From: JANQOH01 sp965201115
GTDB lineage: Bacteria; Pseudomonadota; Alphaproteobacteria; UBA7887
DNA: 64,000 bases
Assembly: GCA_965201115.1 (NCBI GenBank)
Contig: OZ241745.1
Location: 1,922,001 to 1,986,000, forward strand
Direction: 5' to 3'
Shown here: piece by piece, positions 17,442-25,917 of the stretch
Layout of the letters: each line of letters starts with the position of its first letter
Numbering within the stretch: the stretch's first letter is position 1
Notes under the pieces: generated by a model
Seen by the model: only the letters and a program-made list of their open reading frames with translations
What the model was told of the DNA's origin: nothing
Database searches by the model: none
Position numbers and translations under genes: made by a program

Positions 17442-17642
17442 ATGCCGAAACTGAAAACCAAGAGCAGCGCGAAAAAACGCTTCGCGCTTACCGCCACGGG
17501 CAAGGTGCGCTCGTTCCAGGCGGGCAAGCGCCACGGCATGATCAAGCGCTCGAAAAAGTTCATCCGCAACGGGCGCGGGTCGGCGCTGCTCGCCGACGCG
17601 GACGCGCGGGTCGTTCGCAAGAACTACCTGCCCTGGGGCTAG
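17442..17642 (+). CDS. rpmI: 50S ribosomal protein L35
   Basis: 66-residue basic ribosomal protein, MPKLKTKSSAKKRFALTATG at the N-terminus, with the typical RHGMIKRSKKFIRN core and a NYLPWG end. It sits between infC and rplT, the universal order; IF-3 normally controls translation of this operon. Confidence 0.97.
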   Translation: MPKLKTKSSAKKRFALTATGKVRSFQAGKRHGMIKRSKKFIRNGRGSALLADADARVVRKNYLPWG

Positions 17643-17657
17643 GGAGGGGGCCGAAAC

Positions 17658-18020
17658 ATGGCGCGCGTCAAGCGGGGCGTCACCAAGCACGCCCGCCACC
17701 GCAAGATTATCAAGGCCGCGAAAGGCTATTCCGGCCGCCGCAAGAACACCGTGCGCGTCGCGCGGCAGGCGGTGGAGAAAGCCGCGCAATACGCCTATCG
17801 CGACCGCCGCAACCGCAAGCGCGATTTCCGCCGGCTGTGGATCCAGCGCATCAACGCCGGCGCGCGCGAGCACGGCCTGACATACGGCGCGTTCATCCAC
17901 GGCATGGCCAAGGCCGGCGTCGCGCTCGACCGCAAGGCGCTGGCGGACATCGCCGCGCGCGACGCGGAGGCGTTCGCCGAACTGGCGGCGGCGGCGCGCG
18001 CGGCGCTGGCGGAGGCCTGA
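17658..18020 (+). CDS. rplT: 50S ribosomal protein L20
   Basis: 120-residue ribosomal protein needed early in 50S assembly, and the autoregulator of the rpmI-rplT operon in other bacteria. It shows MARVKRGVTKHARHRKIIKA, GYSGRRKNTVRVA, YAYRDRRNRKRDFRRLWIQRINAGAR and the Ala-rich C-terminal tail. 15 bases after rpmI. Confidence 0.97.
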   Translation: MARVKRGVTKHARHRKIIKAAKGYSGRRKNTVRVARQAVEKAAQYAYRDRRNRKRDFRRLWIQRINAGAREHGLTYGAFIHGMAKAGVALDRKALADIAARDAEAFAELAAAARAALAEA

Positions 18021-18034
18021 CGCGCGGGCGCCGC

Positions 18035-19156
18035 ATGTCGTCCGCCGGCCTGTCGGAACTCACGCGGCTGACCGAGACGCTGCGCGGCGAGTATCTCGCC
18101 GCCGCGGCGGGCGCGGCCTCGCCCGAAGCGCTCGAGGCGGCGCGCGTGGCGGCGCTTGGCCGCAAGGGGCGCGTCGCCGGCCTGATGCGCGGGCTCGGAG
18201 CCATGCCCGCCGCCGACCGCCGCGCCGCCGGACAGGCGCTCAACCGGCTCAAGGACGACCTGGCGGAAGCGTTCGAGGCGCGCAAGACAGCGCTCGGGGA
18301 GGCGCGCCTCGACGCGCGCCTCGCGGCCGAAACCGTGGACGTCACCGCGCCCGCGCGCCCGGAAACGGCGGGAACGGTGCATCCGGTGAGCCAGGCGCTG
18401 GATGAAGTAACCGAGATTTTCGCCGACATGGGCTTCGCGGTCGTCGAGGGGCCCGACATCGAGGACGACTTCCATAATTTCGAGGCGCTGAACATTCCGC
18501 CCGAACATCCGGCGCGGCAGATGCACGACACGTTCTATTTCGCCGAACGCCCCGGCGGCGCGCGGCCGCTGCTGCGCACGCACACCTCGCCGGTCCAGAT
18601 ACGCGCGATGACCGCCGCGCCGCCGCCGCACCGCATCGTCGTGCCCGGTCGCACATACCGCCGCGACTACGACATGACGCACACGCCGATGTTCCATCAG
18701 CTGGAGGGGCTTCTCGTCGATCGCGAAACCCACATGGGGCATCTGAAGGGCTGCCTGGCCGCGTTCGTATCGGCGTTTTTCGAGACCGGAGACGTGCCGC
18801 TGCGGTTTCGCCCGAGCTACTTCCCGTTTACCGAGCCATCGGCGGAGGTCGATATCGGCTGCACCGCCGGGCGGGGGGAGTTCCGCGCCGGCCATCGCGG
18901 CGGGGCGGGCGACGACTGGCTCGAGATCCTCGGCTGCGGGATGGTGCATCCGCGCGTGCTCGCGAATTGCGGGCTGAACCCGGACGAGTATCGGGGCTTT
19001 GCGTTCGGCATGGGGATCGACCGGCTCGCGATGCTGAAATACGGAATTCGCGATCTGCGCGGTTTTTTCGACAGCGACCTGCGCTGGCTGCGGCGCCACG
19101 GCTTCGGCGCCCTCGATGTTCCGACGCTCGGCCAGGGCCTGAGCGCGCGGTTGTGA
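18035..19156 (+). CDS. pheS: Phenylalanine-tRNA ligase alpha subunit
   Basis: 373-residue catalytic subunit of the class II alpha2-beta2 enzyme that charges tRNA-Phe. The start is ATG 18035, 14 bases after rplT. It carries the N-terminal coiled-coil tRNA-binding arm (about residues 1-90), motif 1 around FADMGFAVVEGPDIEDD, motif 2 in RTYRRDYDMTHTPMFHQLEG, and motif 3 in GFAFGMGIDRLAMLKYGI. It is followed by pheT after four bases. Confidence 0.97.
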   Translation: MSSAGLSELTRLTETLRGEYLAAAAGAASPEALEAARVAALGRKGRVAGLMRGLGAMPAADRRAAGQALNRLKDDLAEAFEARKTALGEARLDARLAAETVDVTAPARPETAGTVHPVSQALDEVTEIFADMGFAVVEGPDIEDDFHNFEALNIPPEHPARQMHDTFYFAERPGGARPLLRTHTSPVQIRAMTAAPPPHRIVVPGRTYRRDYDMTHTPMFHQLEGLLVDRETHMGHLKGCLAAFVSAFFETGDVPLRFRPSYFPFTEPSAEVDIGCTAGRGEFRAGHRGGAGDDWLEILGCGMVHPRVLANCGLNPDEYRGFAFGMGIDRLAMLKYGIRDLRGFFDSDLRWLRRHGFGALDVPTLGQGLSARL

Positions 19157-19160
19157 CCGC

Positions 19161-21587
19161 ATGAAGTTCACTCTCGGCTGGCTGCGCGAGTTCCTGGAAA
19201 CCGGCGCCGGCCTCGACGAGATCGCCGAACGGCTGACCGCGCTCGGCCTCGAGGTCGAATCGGCGGTCGATCGCGGCGCCGCGCTCGCCCCGTTCGTCGT
19301 CGGCCACGTCCTCGAGGCGCGGCCGCACCCCAACGCCGACCGGCTGCGCGTCTGCCGCGTCGATACCGGCGCGGAGACGGTGGAGGTGGTGTGCGGCGCG
19401 CCGAACGCGCGCGCGGGCATGAAAGGCGTCTTCGCGCCCATCGGCGCGCGCATCCCCGGAACGGGCGCGGTGCTGGAGAAGCGCGCCATTCGCGGCGTTG
19501 CCGGCATGGGCATGCTGTGCTCCGAACGCGAGATGGGCATTTCCGACGCGCATGAAGGGATTATCGAACTGCCGCCGGACGCGCCCGCGGGCGCGCCCTT
19601 CGCGCCGCTGGCGGGCCTCGACGACCCCGTTATCGACATCGCGGTGACGCCCGAACGCGGCGATTGCCTGGGCGTTCTCGGCATCGCGCGCGACCTGGCG
19701 GCCGCCGGGGCCGGGCGGCTCGACGCGCCGCCGCCGCCGCCCGCCGCGGGATACGGCCCCTGCCCGGTGGCGGTGGGGCTGGAATTCGACGCGGAAACCG
19801 CCGGCGCCTGCCCGTTGTTCGTCGGGCGCCATATCCGGGGGGTTCGCAACGGGCCGAGCCCCGCCTGGCTTCGAAATCGCCTGCGCGCCGCGGGCCTGCG
19901 GCCCATCTCGGCGGTCGTGGACATCACGAACCTGGTCATGCTCGAGCGCGCGCGGCCGCTGCACGCTTTCGACGCCGGCGCGCTGACCGGCAACGTATGC
20001 GCGCGGCTGGCGCGGGAAGGGGAAACGCTGGACGCGCTCGACGGCAAGACATACGCGCTCGACGGCGGGATGACCGTCATCGCCGACGAAAGCGGGCCGA
20101 TCGCGCTGGCGGGCGTCATCGGCGGCGCGCGAACGGGCTGCGCCGAATCGACCGTCGACGTATTTCTCGAATCGGCTGTTTTCGACCCCGTGCGCACCGC
20201 GGCGACGGGCCGGCGGCTCAAGATCGAATCGGACGCGCGCTACCGCTTCGAACGGGGCGTGGACGCCGAGGCGGCGGCCGAGGGCGCCGAACGCGCAACG
20301 CAGCTGATACTGGAACTGTGCGGCGGCGAAGCGAGCGACCTCGCCGCGGCGGGCGCGCCGCCGCGCCGCGACCGGCGCATCGCGTTCCGCCCGTCGCGCG
20401 TCCGCACGCTCGGCGGGCTGGACGTTCCGCCCGAACGCTGCCGGGAAATACTGGACGCGCTCGGCTTCGCGCCCCGGGGCGGCGGGGGCGAAACGCTCTC
20501 GTGCCGCGCGCCGTCGTGGCGCCACGACATCGACGGCGAGGCCGATCTGGTGGAGGAAATACTCCGCGTCGTGGGTTACGACGCCGTGCCCGCCGAGCCG
20601 CTGCCGCGCGCGCGCGCGGTAGCGCGCCCCGGTCTGAATGCGGCGCAGCGGCGCGCGCGGCGGGCGCGGCGCGCGCTGGCCGCGCGCGGTTTGCACGAAT
20701 GCGTCACCTGGTCGTTTATCGAAGCCGAACACGCGCGGCGCTTCGGCGGCGGCGCCGGCGCGCTCCGCCTCGCCAACCCCATCGCCAGCGCGCTGACCGA
20801 CATGCGGCCGAGCCTGCTGCCCGGTCTCGTGGCGGCGGCGGCGCGCAACCGGGCGCACGGACAAGCGGATTTCGGCCTGTTCGAGGTGGGGCCGATCTAT
20901 GCCGGCGACGCGCCGGGCGACCAGCGTACGGCGGCGGCGGGGATCCGCTGCGGCGCGACCGGGCCGCGCAATTGGCTGGCCGCGCCGCGCGCGGCGGACG
21001 CCTTCGACGCCAAGGCCGACGCGCTGGCGCTCGCGGATGCGCTCGGCGGCCCGGCGGAAAGCCTCCGCGCCGCCGCGCCGGGGCCGGAGTGGTTCCATCC
21101 CGGTCAATCGGGAGCGCTGCGGCTCGGGCCGCGCAACACGGTGGCGCATTTCGGGATGCTCCATCCGCGCGCGGTCGCCGCGCTCGGCGCCGCGGGGCCC
21201 GTCGCCGCGTTCGAACTGTTCCTGGATCGCCTGCCGCCGGGCTCCGGCAAGGCGCGGCCGCCGGCGCCCGGCGGCGAGCTCCAGCCGGTGCGGCGCGATT
21301 TCGCCTTCGTCGTCGACGCCGCGCTGCCGGCGGACGATCTGTTGCGCACGATCCGCGGGTTGTCGGGCAAACTGCCGGGCAAGCTGGCCTTGTCGGAAAT
21401 CGCGCTGTTCGACGACTACCGCGGCGCGGGCGTGGCGGAGGGAAAGAAATCGCTCGCGGTAACCGTCGCCATCCACCCGCGCGAACGCACGCTGACCGAC
21501 GAGGATATTCAGGCCGCGGCGGACGCTATCGTCGCGCGCGTCCGCAGGGCGACCGGCGGCGCCTTGCGGGAAACGGCAGCGAATTGA
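19161..21587 (+). CDS. pheT: Phenylalanine-tRNA ligase beta subunit
   Basis: 808-residue large subunit with the expected domain order: N-terminal B1/EMAP-like tRNA-binding region (VVGHVLEARPHPNADRLRVC), the B3/B4 editing domain, the B5 DNA-binding-like domain, a pseudo-catalytic domain, and the C-terminal anticodon-binding FDX-ACB domain (VRRDFAFVVDAALPADDLL to the end). Last gene of the infC-rpmI-rplT-pheS-pheT cluster. Confidence 0.97.
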   Translation: MKFTLGWLREFLETGAGLDEIAERLTALGLEVESAVDRGAALAPFVVGHVLEARPHPNADRLRVCRVDTGAETVEVVCGAPNARAGMKGVFAPIGARIPGTGAVLEKRAIRGVAGMGMLCSEREMGISDAHEGIIELPPDAPAGAPFAPLAGLDDPVIDIAVTPERGDCLGVLGIARDLAAAGAGRLDAPPPPPAAGYGPCPVAVGLEFDAETAGACPLFVGRHIRGVRNGPSPAWLRNRLRAAGLRPISAVVDITNLVMLERARPLHAFDAGALTGNVCARLAREGETLDALDGKTYALDGGMTVIADESGPIALAGVIGGARTGCAESTVDVFLESAVFDPVRTAATGRRLKIESDARYRFERGVDAEAAAEGAERATQLILELCGGEASDLAAAGAPPRRDRRIAFRPSRVRTLGGLDVPPERCREILDALGFAPRGGGGETLSCRAPSWRHDIDGEADLVEEILRVVGYDAVPAEPLPRARAVARPGLNAAQRRARRARRALAARGLHECVTWSFIEAEHARRFGGGAGALRLANPIASALTDMRPSLLPGLVAAAARNRAHGQADFGLFEVGPIYAGDAPGDQRTAAAGIRCGATGPRNWLAAPRAADAFDAKADALALADALGGPAESLRAAAPGPEWFHPGQSGALRLGPRNTVAHFGMLHPRAVAALGAAGPVAAFELFLDRLPPGSGKARPPAPGGELQPVRRDFAFVVDAALPADDLLRTIRGLSGKLPGKLALSEIALFDDYRGAGVAEGKKSLAVTVAIHPRERTLTDEDIQAAADAIVARVRRATGGALRETAAN

Positions 21588-21631
21588 ACCGGACGATCAT
21601 AGCAGCGCGTAGTGCAATTACAATCCCGTTA

Positions 21632-21660
21632 TTGACAAAGGCGGCGCGCCGTGCTATGAA
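21632..21660 (+). promoter_or_regulatory. Strong sigma70-type promoter for the RiPP precursor gene
   Basis: TTGACA (21632-21637) and TATGAA (21655-21660) are separated by exactly 17 bases, 53 bases before the precursor start. This is the closest match to a consensus promoter I noticed in the window, and it lies in an AT-richer gap after pheT. It implies that the small gene is transcribed by itself and at a high level. Confidence 0.7.
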
Positions 21661-21712
21661 GCGCCCGCCCGGACAGGCCGGGCGCAGCGAAAGGTCCAAG
21701 GGAGACGGAACG

Positions 21713-22054
21713 ATGAATATCGACATGAACGCCATGCATGCGGTCGCCGACGCCCTGCGCGGAGACGGGAAGCGGGACGTGCATGAAGTGCTCGGCGAGC
21801 ACGGCATCGAAATCGCGGACGAAACGGACGTGAAGATCGTCGAGAACACCGCGGACACGTACTACTTCGCGCTTCCGCCCGATCCGAACCGGGATCTCTC
21901 CGATGAGGCGCTGAAATCGGCGGTCGGCGGCAACACGAGCAGCTCGGCGAGCTCGGCGTTCACGGCCGGCACCGCGCCGTCGTGCGTCAGCTCGGTCAGC
22001 AGCGTCGGCACCGCGGGCACACGCAGCGCCGAAACGCAGCGCGCCGGGGGGTAA
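21713..22054 (+). CDS. Orphan RiPP precursor with NHLP-type leader
   Basis: 113-residue small protein, ATG 21713 preceded by AAGGGAGA. Residues 20-73 match the NHLP (nitrile-hydratase-like leader peptide) pattern: VHEVLGEHGIEI, then ETDVKIVENTADTYYFALPP, then DLSDEALKSAVGG with the double glycine at 72-73. The predicted 40-residue core (74-113) is nearly all small residues with 11 Ser, 6 Thr and one Cys (residue 91) and ends in GG. NHLP leaders direct tailoring enzymes and are cut by C39-type peptidase exporters. No cyclodehydratase, lanthionine synthetase, radical SAM RiPP enzyme or peptidase-ABC gene is adjacent, so any such enzyme must be encoded elsewhere. The assignment is by pattern recognition; the core has no known relative to my knowledge. 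Confidence 0.78.
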   Translation: MNIDMNAMHAVADALRGDGKRDVHEVLGEHGIEIADETDVKIVENTADTYYFALPPDPNRDLSDEALKSAVGGNTSSSASSAFTAGTAPSCVSSVSSVGTAGTRSAETQRAGG

Positions 22055-22232
22055 GACACCCGGGCGCCGTTGCGCCGGAGGCGCGGACTGCGGGGACCGC
22101 GGGCGTCTCGCCCGCGCGTCCCCGCCGCGCCGAAGGCCGCCATGAGAGGCGCAGCAGGCGCGCTTCCCGGCCAACGCCCCGCCGCGCGCAAACGTGCGGG
22201 CGGTTGAGAGGTTCGGCTCGGCGGCGCGCGGC
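22055..22232. repeat. Dispersed REP-like palindrome after the RiPP gene
   Basis: The 178-base gap between the convergent RiPP precursor and heptosyltransferase genes contains a fragment of the window's dispersed GC-rich repeat: GGGACCGCGGGCGTCTCGCC followed by its partner arm CGCGCGTCCCC (about 22096-22130). It may act as a bidirectional terminator; there is no T-tract. No gene is seen here. Confidence 0.6.
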
Positions 22233-23165
22233 TTACGACAGCGCGCGGACCTGCGCCGCGACTTCGGCGACCGGCAGGCCGGAGAGCGGTATCCGGCGCA
22301 CGACGCGCACATGCGCCCCGCGCGGGGCGGAGAGCGCGGGATCGGATGCGCCGCCGAACAGGGCCACCGTCGGGCAGCCGCATATCGCGGCCATATGCGC
22401 AGGACCGGTGTCGTTGCCCACCGCGCATATCGCGCGGCGCGCCAGCGCGGCGATCTGCCCGTATCCGGTTCGCCCGCACAGATCCACGGTCGCGGGCGCG
22501 GCGGCGGCGATCTCGGCGATGGCCTCGCGCTCGGCCGCGCCGCCGATGACAACCGGCGCGACGCCGCGCGCGTCCAGCGCCCGCGCAAGCGCGGCGTAAC
22601 GCGCCGCCGGCCAGCGCTTTTCGGGATGGCGCGCGGAACAGCCGGGTATCGACAACGCGAACCGGGCGGGCAGCCCCAACCTCGAGACATCGCCGTCGAG
22701 CCACGACAGATCCGGCGGCGGAACGCGCGCAATCCCCGCCGCGGCGAGCTGCCCGGCATGGCGATCGAGCGCGTGCAGGGCGGCGCGGCGCGAATCGGCG
22801 TGGGGATGCGAACACCCGCGAGCGACGCCCGACCACTCGGGGCGCGCGCGCCGCGGAAACAGCCGGAAATAGCGCGCCGTGCGGCGCGAAGTCTGAAGAT
22901 CGTACACGCGCGCAAACCGCGCCGCGGCGAGGCGGCGGCGGAACGCCAAAAGCGCGGCCGGGCGCAGCCAGCCCGGCCGCGCATCTTCCCACACTTCGTC
23001 GAACCAGCCGCAGCGCGCGCCGAGCTCCGCGTAAGCGGGCCGGGTGAGCAAGGCGATTCGCGCGCCGGCGTGGCGCGCGCGGATGGCGGCGAACGCGCCG
23101 GTCGCCAGCGCCCAGTCGCCGAGCGCGCCGAGCTTGACGACCAGAATGCGGTCCGGCGCGCCCAC
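22233..23165 (-). CDS. GT9-family heptosyltransferase-like glycosyltransferase
   Basis: 310-residue protein of the ADP-heptose:LPS heptosyltransferase (GT9) fold, starting with GTG at 23165. It has the N-terminal ILVVKLGALGDWALATGAFAAIR motif, a central HPEKRWPAARYAALA sugar-nucleotide region, and VGNDTGPAHMAAICGCPTVALFG, the family's nucleotide-sugar signature. It probably adds a sugar to lipopolysaccharide core at the inner membrane. Donor and acceptor cannot be read from sequence. Not part of an obvious LPS cluster; its neighbour is the M20 amidohydrolase gene 13 bases upstream of its stop-side partner's reading unit. Confidence 0.88.
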   Translation of the reverse strand: MGAPDRILVVKLGALGDWALATGAFAAIRARHAGARIALLTRPAYAELGARCGWFDEVWEDARPGWLRPAALLAFRRRLAAARFARVYDLQTSRRTARYFRLFPRRARPEWSGVARGCSHPHADSRRAALHALDRHAGQLAAAGIARVPPPDLSWLDGDVSRLGLPARFALSIPGCSARHPEKRWPAARYAALARALDARGVAPVVIGGAAEREAIAEIAAAAPATVDLCGRTGYGQIAALARRAICAVGNDTGPAHMAAICGCPTVALFGGASDPALSAPRGAHVRVVRRIPLSGLPVAEVAAQVRALS

Positions 23166-23178
23166 GTATTACGTAGAG

Positions 23179-24375
23179 TTACGCGCGGCGCGTTGCGGGC
23201 GCGGCTCGGGCGCCGGGGCGGGCCAGCGCGGTTTCCGCCAGCCGGGCGAGGAAACTCGCGCCCACGGGCAGGATATCGTCGTTGAAGTCGTATTTCGGGT
23301 TATGCACCGTGGTCCAGCCCTCCTGGTCCCCGTTGCCGACGAAGGCGTAGGCGCCCGGCTTCTCCTCGAGAAAGAACGAGAAATCTTCCGACCCCATTGT
23401 CAGGTCCTGTTGGCGCACCGCGTCGCCGGCGATGTCCCTGGCCACCGCGCGCGCGAACGCGGTTTCCGCCTCATGGTTGCGGGTCGGCGGGTAGCCTTCG
23501 TCATAGGTCAGTTCCGCGGTCGCGTTGTGGGCGGCGGCCACGCCCTGGATCAGCGCCGTCATGCGCTCGCGCGCCTTGCGCCCGACCTCGGCGTCGAAAT
23601 AGCGCACCGTGCCGCCGAATGTCACCGAATCCGGGATGACGTTGAAAGCGTCGCCGCCGCGTATGCGCGTGACCGAAACGACAAGCGTCGCCGTCGGGTC
23701 GGTCTCGCGCGACACCAGGCTTTGCAGCGCCGTTATCGCGGCCGCGGCCGCCACCACCGGATCGGTGGAGAGATGCGGCATGGCGCCGTGCCCGCCGGCG
23801 CCGCGGACCGTCGCGGAAAACGAATCCGCCGCCGCCATGACCGGCCCGGGCGACACCGCGATGGCGCCCGCCGGCAAGCCCGGCATGTTATGCACCCCGT
23901 ATATCGAATCGACGGGAAAGCGGCGAAACAGCCCGTCGTCGATCATCGCGCGGGCGCCGGCGAAACCCTCTTCCGCGGGCTGGAAAACCAGCACCACCGT
24001 GCCGGCGAAGTTGCGCGTTTCCGACAGATAGCGCGCGGCTCCGAGCAGCATGGCCGTGTGGCCGTCGTGGCCGCAGGCATGCATCTTGCCCTCGTGGGTC
24101 GAGGCGTAGGGGAGGCCGGTTTCCTCGTGGATGGGCAGCGCGTCCATGTCGGCGCGCAGGCCGATGCTCGGCCCGGCGCCGTTGCGCAGAACGCCGACCA
24201 CGCCGGTTTTGCCGACGCCTTCCACGATTTCGTCCACGCCGAACTCGCGCAGCATTCCGGCAACGCGCGCGGCGGTGCGTTTTTCTTCGTAGGCCAGCTC
24301 GGGATGGGCGTGGATGTCGCGGCGCCACTCCTGCATGGCGTCGCGCCAGGCGGCGATGCGGTTGACGACGGGCAT
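23179..24375 (-). CDS. M20 family amidohydrolase (hippurate hydrolase/aminoacylase-like)
   Basis: 398-residue dinuclear metallohydrolase, start ATG 24375 after GGAGG. Metal and catalytic motifs: GLRADMDALPI, HACGHDGHTAMLLG, VLVFQPAEEGFAGAR with the catalytic EE pair, and a late MGSEDFSFF. The dimerisation lid lies in the middle (about residues 185-295). Relatives hydrolyse N-acyl amino acids, hippurate or indole-3-acetyl conjugates; the substrate here is unknown. The frame stays open far upstream through the rho gene, but that is an antisense artefact. Probably cotranscribed with the GT9 gene, 13 bases downstream. Confidence 0.92.
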   Translation of the reverse strand: MPVVNRIAAWRDAMQEWRRDIHAHPELAYEEKRTAARVAGMLREFGVDEIVEGVGKTGVVGVLRNGAGPSIGLRADMDALPIHEETGLPYASTHEGKMHACGHDGHTAMLLGAARYLSETRNFAGTVVLVFQPAEEGFAGARAMIDDGLFRRFPVDSIYGVHNMPGLPAGAIAVSPGPVMAAADSFSATVRGAGGHGAMPHLSTDPVVAAAAAITALQSLVSRETDPTATLVVSVTRIRGGDAFNVIPDSVTFGGTVRYFDAEVGRKARERMTALIQGVAAAHNATAELTYDEGYPPTRNHEAETAFARAVARDIAGDAVRQQDLTMGSEDFSFFLEEKPGAYAFVGNGDQEGWTTVHNPKYDFNDDILPVGASFLARLAETALARPGARAAPATRRA

Positions 24376-24660
24376 GGAAACCTCCGTTTCGTTGCGGCGC
24401 GGCGCCAGCATAGCACGGTTGCGCCCCGGCGCGCCGCGCCGCGGCGGGCGGCGTTCCCGCGCCCCGGCGCGCCGAAAAACGCTTGCGCGCGGGACGTTGA
24501 CATGCGCGGCGGCGGCGTGGTACAGAACATGCCGCCCGGCGGGCTTTGCGCCGGGGCCTGCCTGCTTCGCGCCGCCGCGCCTCCCCGGCGCCGCCGCGCG
24601 TCTTTCGCTCCCTCTTCCCCCCTTGTTCGCCCGTCCGGGCGCGGAAACCGGCGAGAGCTC
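24376..24660 (+). promoter_or_regulatory. Long rho leader with candidate promoter
   Basis: 285 bases between the divergent M20 gene and rho. TTGACA at 24497-24502 and TACAGA at 24521-24526 (18-base spacer) would start a transcript about 130 bases before rho. The leader is C- and pyrimidine-rich (about 24560-24630), as expected of rho-utilisation sequence; Rho commonly attenuates its own leader. Autoregulation here is inference. Confidence 0.45.
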
Positions 24661-25917
24661 ATGAATCTCAGAGAACTGAAAGCGAAAACCCCGACCGAAC
24701 TGCTCGACTACGCCGAGGGGTGCGGGGTCGAAAACGCCAGCACGCTGCGCAAGCAAGACCTCCAGTTCGCCATCCTCAAGCAGCTCGCCGAAAGCGGCAA
24801 CGCGATCTTCGGCGAAGGCGTGCTCGAAATCCTGCAGGACGGCTTCGGCTTCCTGCGGTCGTCGGAGGCGAACTACCTTCCCGGCCCCGACGACATTTAT
24901 GTGTCGCCGCCGCAGATACGCCGCTTCGCGCTGCGCACCGGCGACACGGTGGAAGGCGAGATACGCCAGCCCAAAAACGGCGAGCGCTATTTCGCCCTGC
25001 TCAAGGTCAACGCGGTCAACTACGAAGCGCCGGAAAAAAACCGCCACAAGGTCATTTTCGACAACCTCACGCCGCTGTATCCCGACCGCCGCCTGCGCCT
25101 CGAGATCGACGACCCGGCGATCAGGGACATGAGCGCGCGCGTTATCGACCTGGTCGCGCCCGTGGGCATGGGCCAGCGCGCGCTGATCGTCGCCTCGCCG
25201 CGCACCGGCAAGACCGTGATCCTGCAAAATATCGCGCATTCCCTGTCGGAGAACTACCCCGAGGCCTATCTGATCGTGCTGCTGATCGACGAACGGCCGG
25301 AAGAAGTGACCGACATGCAGCGGTCGGTGCGCGGCGAGGTGATCAGCTCCACCTTCGACGAACCGGCCACGCGGCATGTCCAGGTGACCGAGATGGTGAT
25401 CGAAAAAGCCAAGCGGCTCACCGAGCACGGGCGCGACGTGGTGATTCTGCTCGATTCGATCACGCGGCTGGCGCGCGCCTACAACACGGTGGCGCCCTCG
25501 TCGGGCAAGGTGCTTACCGGCGGGGTCGACGCCAACGCCTTGCAGCGCCCGAAGCGGTTCTTCGGCGCCGCGCGCAATATCGAACAGGGCGGCTCGCTCA
25601 CCATCATCGCCACGGCGCTGATCGATACGGGCTCGCGCATGGACGAAGTGATCTTCGAGGAATTCAAGGGCACGGGCAATTCCGAAATCGTCCTCGACCG
25701 CAAACTGGCCGACAAGCGCACCTTCCCCGCCATCGATATCGGCAAATCCGGAACGCGCAAGGAGGAGCTGCTGGCCGACAAGGGCGAACTGTCGAAAATG
25801 TGGGTACTCCGCCGCATCCTCACGCCGATGGGCGTAAGCGACGCCATGGAGTTCCTGCTGGAAAAACTCAAGGGCTCGAAATCCAACGCCGACTTCTTCC
25901 AGTCCATGAACCAGTAA
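24661..25917 (+). CDS. rho: Transcription termination factor Rho
   Basis: 418-residue hexameric RNA helicase ending untranslated transcripts. An N-terminal Rho-N helical domain (MNLRELKAKTPTELLDYAE) leads into the cold-shock-like RNA-binding domain with GFGFLRSSEANYLPGPDDIYVS. The ATPase core has the P-loop IVASPRTGKTVIL, the LLIDERPEEVTDM Q-loop region and the SGKVLTGGVDANALQRPKRFFGAARNIE loop. Length is typical; there is no Asp-rich insertion. Confidence 0.98.
   Translation: MNLRELKAKTPTELLDYAEGCGVENASTLRKQDLQFAILKQLAESGNAIFGEGVLEILQDGFGFLRSSEANYLPGPDDIYVSPPQIRRFALRTGDTVEGEIRQPKNGERYFALLKVNAVNYEAPEKNRHKVIFDNLTPLYPDRRLRLEIDDPAIRDMSARVIDLVAPVGMGQRALIVASPRTGKTVILQNIAHSLSENYPEAYLIVLLIDERPEEVTDMQRSVRGEVISSTFDEPATRHVQVTEMVIEKAKRLTEHGRDVVILLDSITRLARAYNTVAPSSGKVLTGGVDANALQRPKRFFGAARNIEQGGSLTIIATALIDTGSRMDEVIFEEFKGTGNSEIVLDRKLADKRTFPAIDIGKSGTRKEELLADKGELSKMWVLRRILTPMGVSDAMEFLLEKLKGSKSNADFFQSMNQ

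Noticed and set aside
22055..23165. The adjacent glycosyltransferase as a tailoring enzyme for the RiPP precursor.
   Set aside because: It is of the GT9 LPS heptosyltransferase type, lies on the opposite strand and belongs to a separate unit with the M20 gene; there is no positive evidence for a link.
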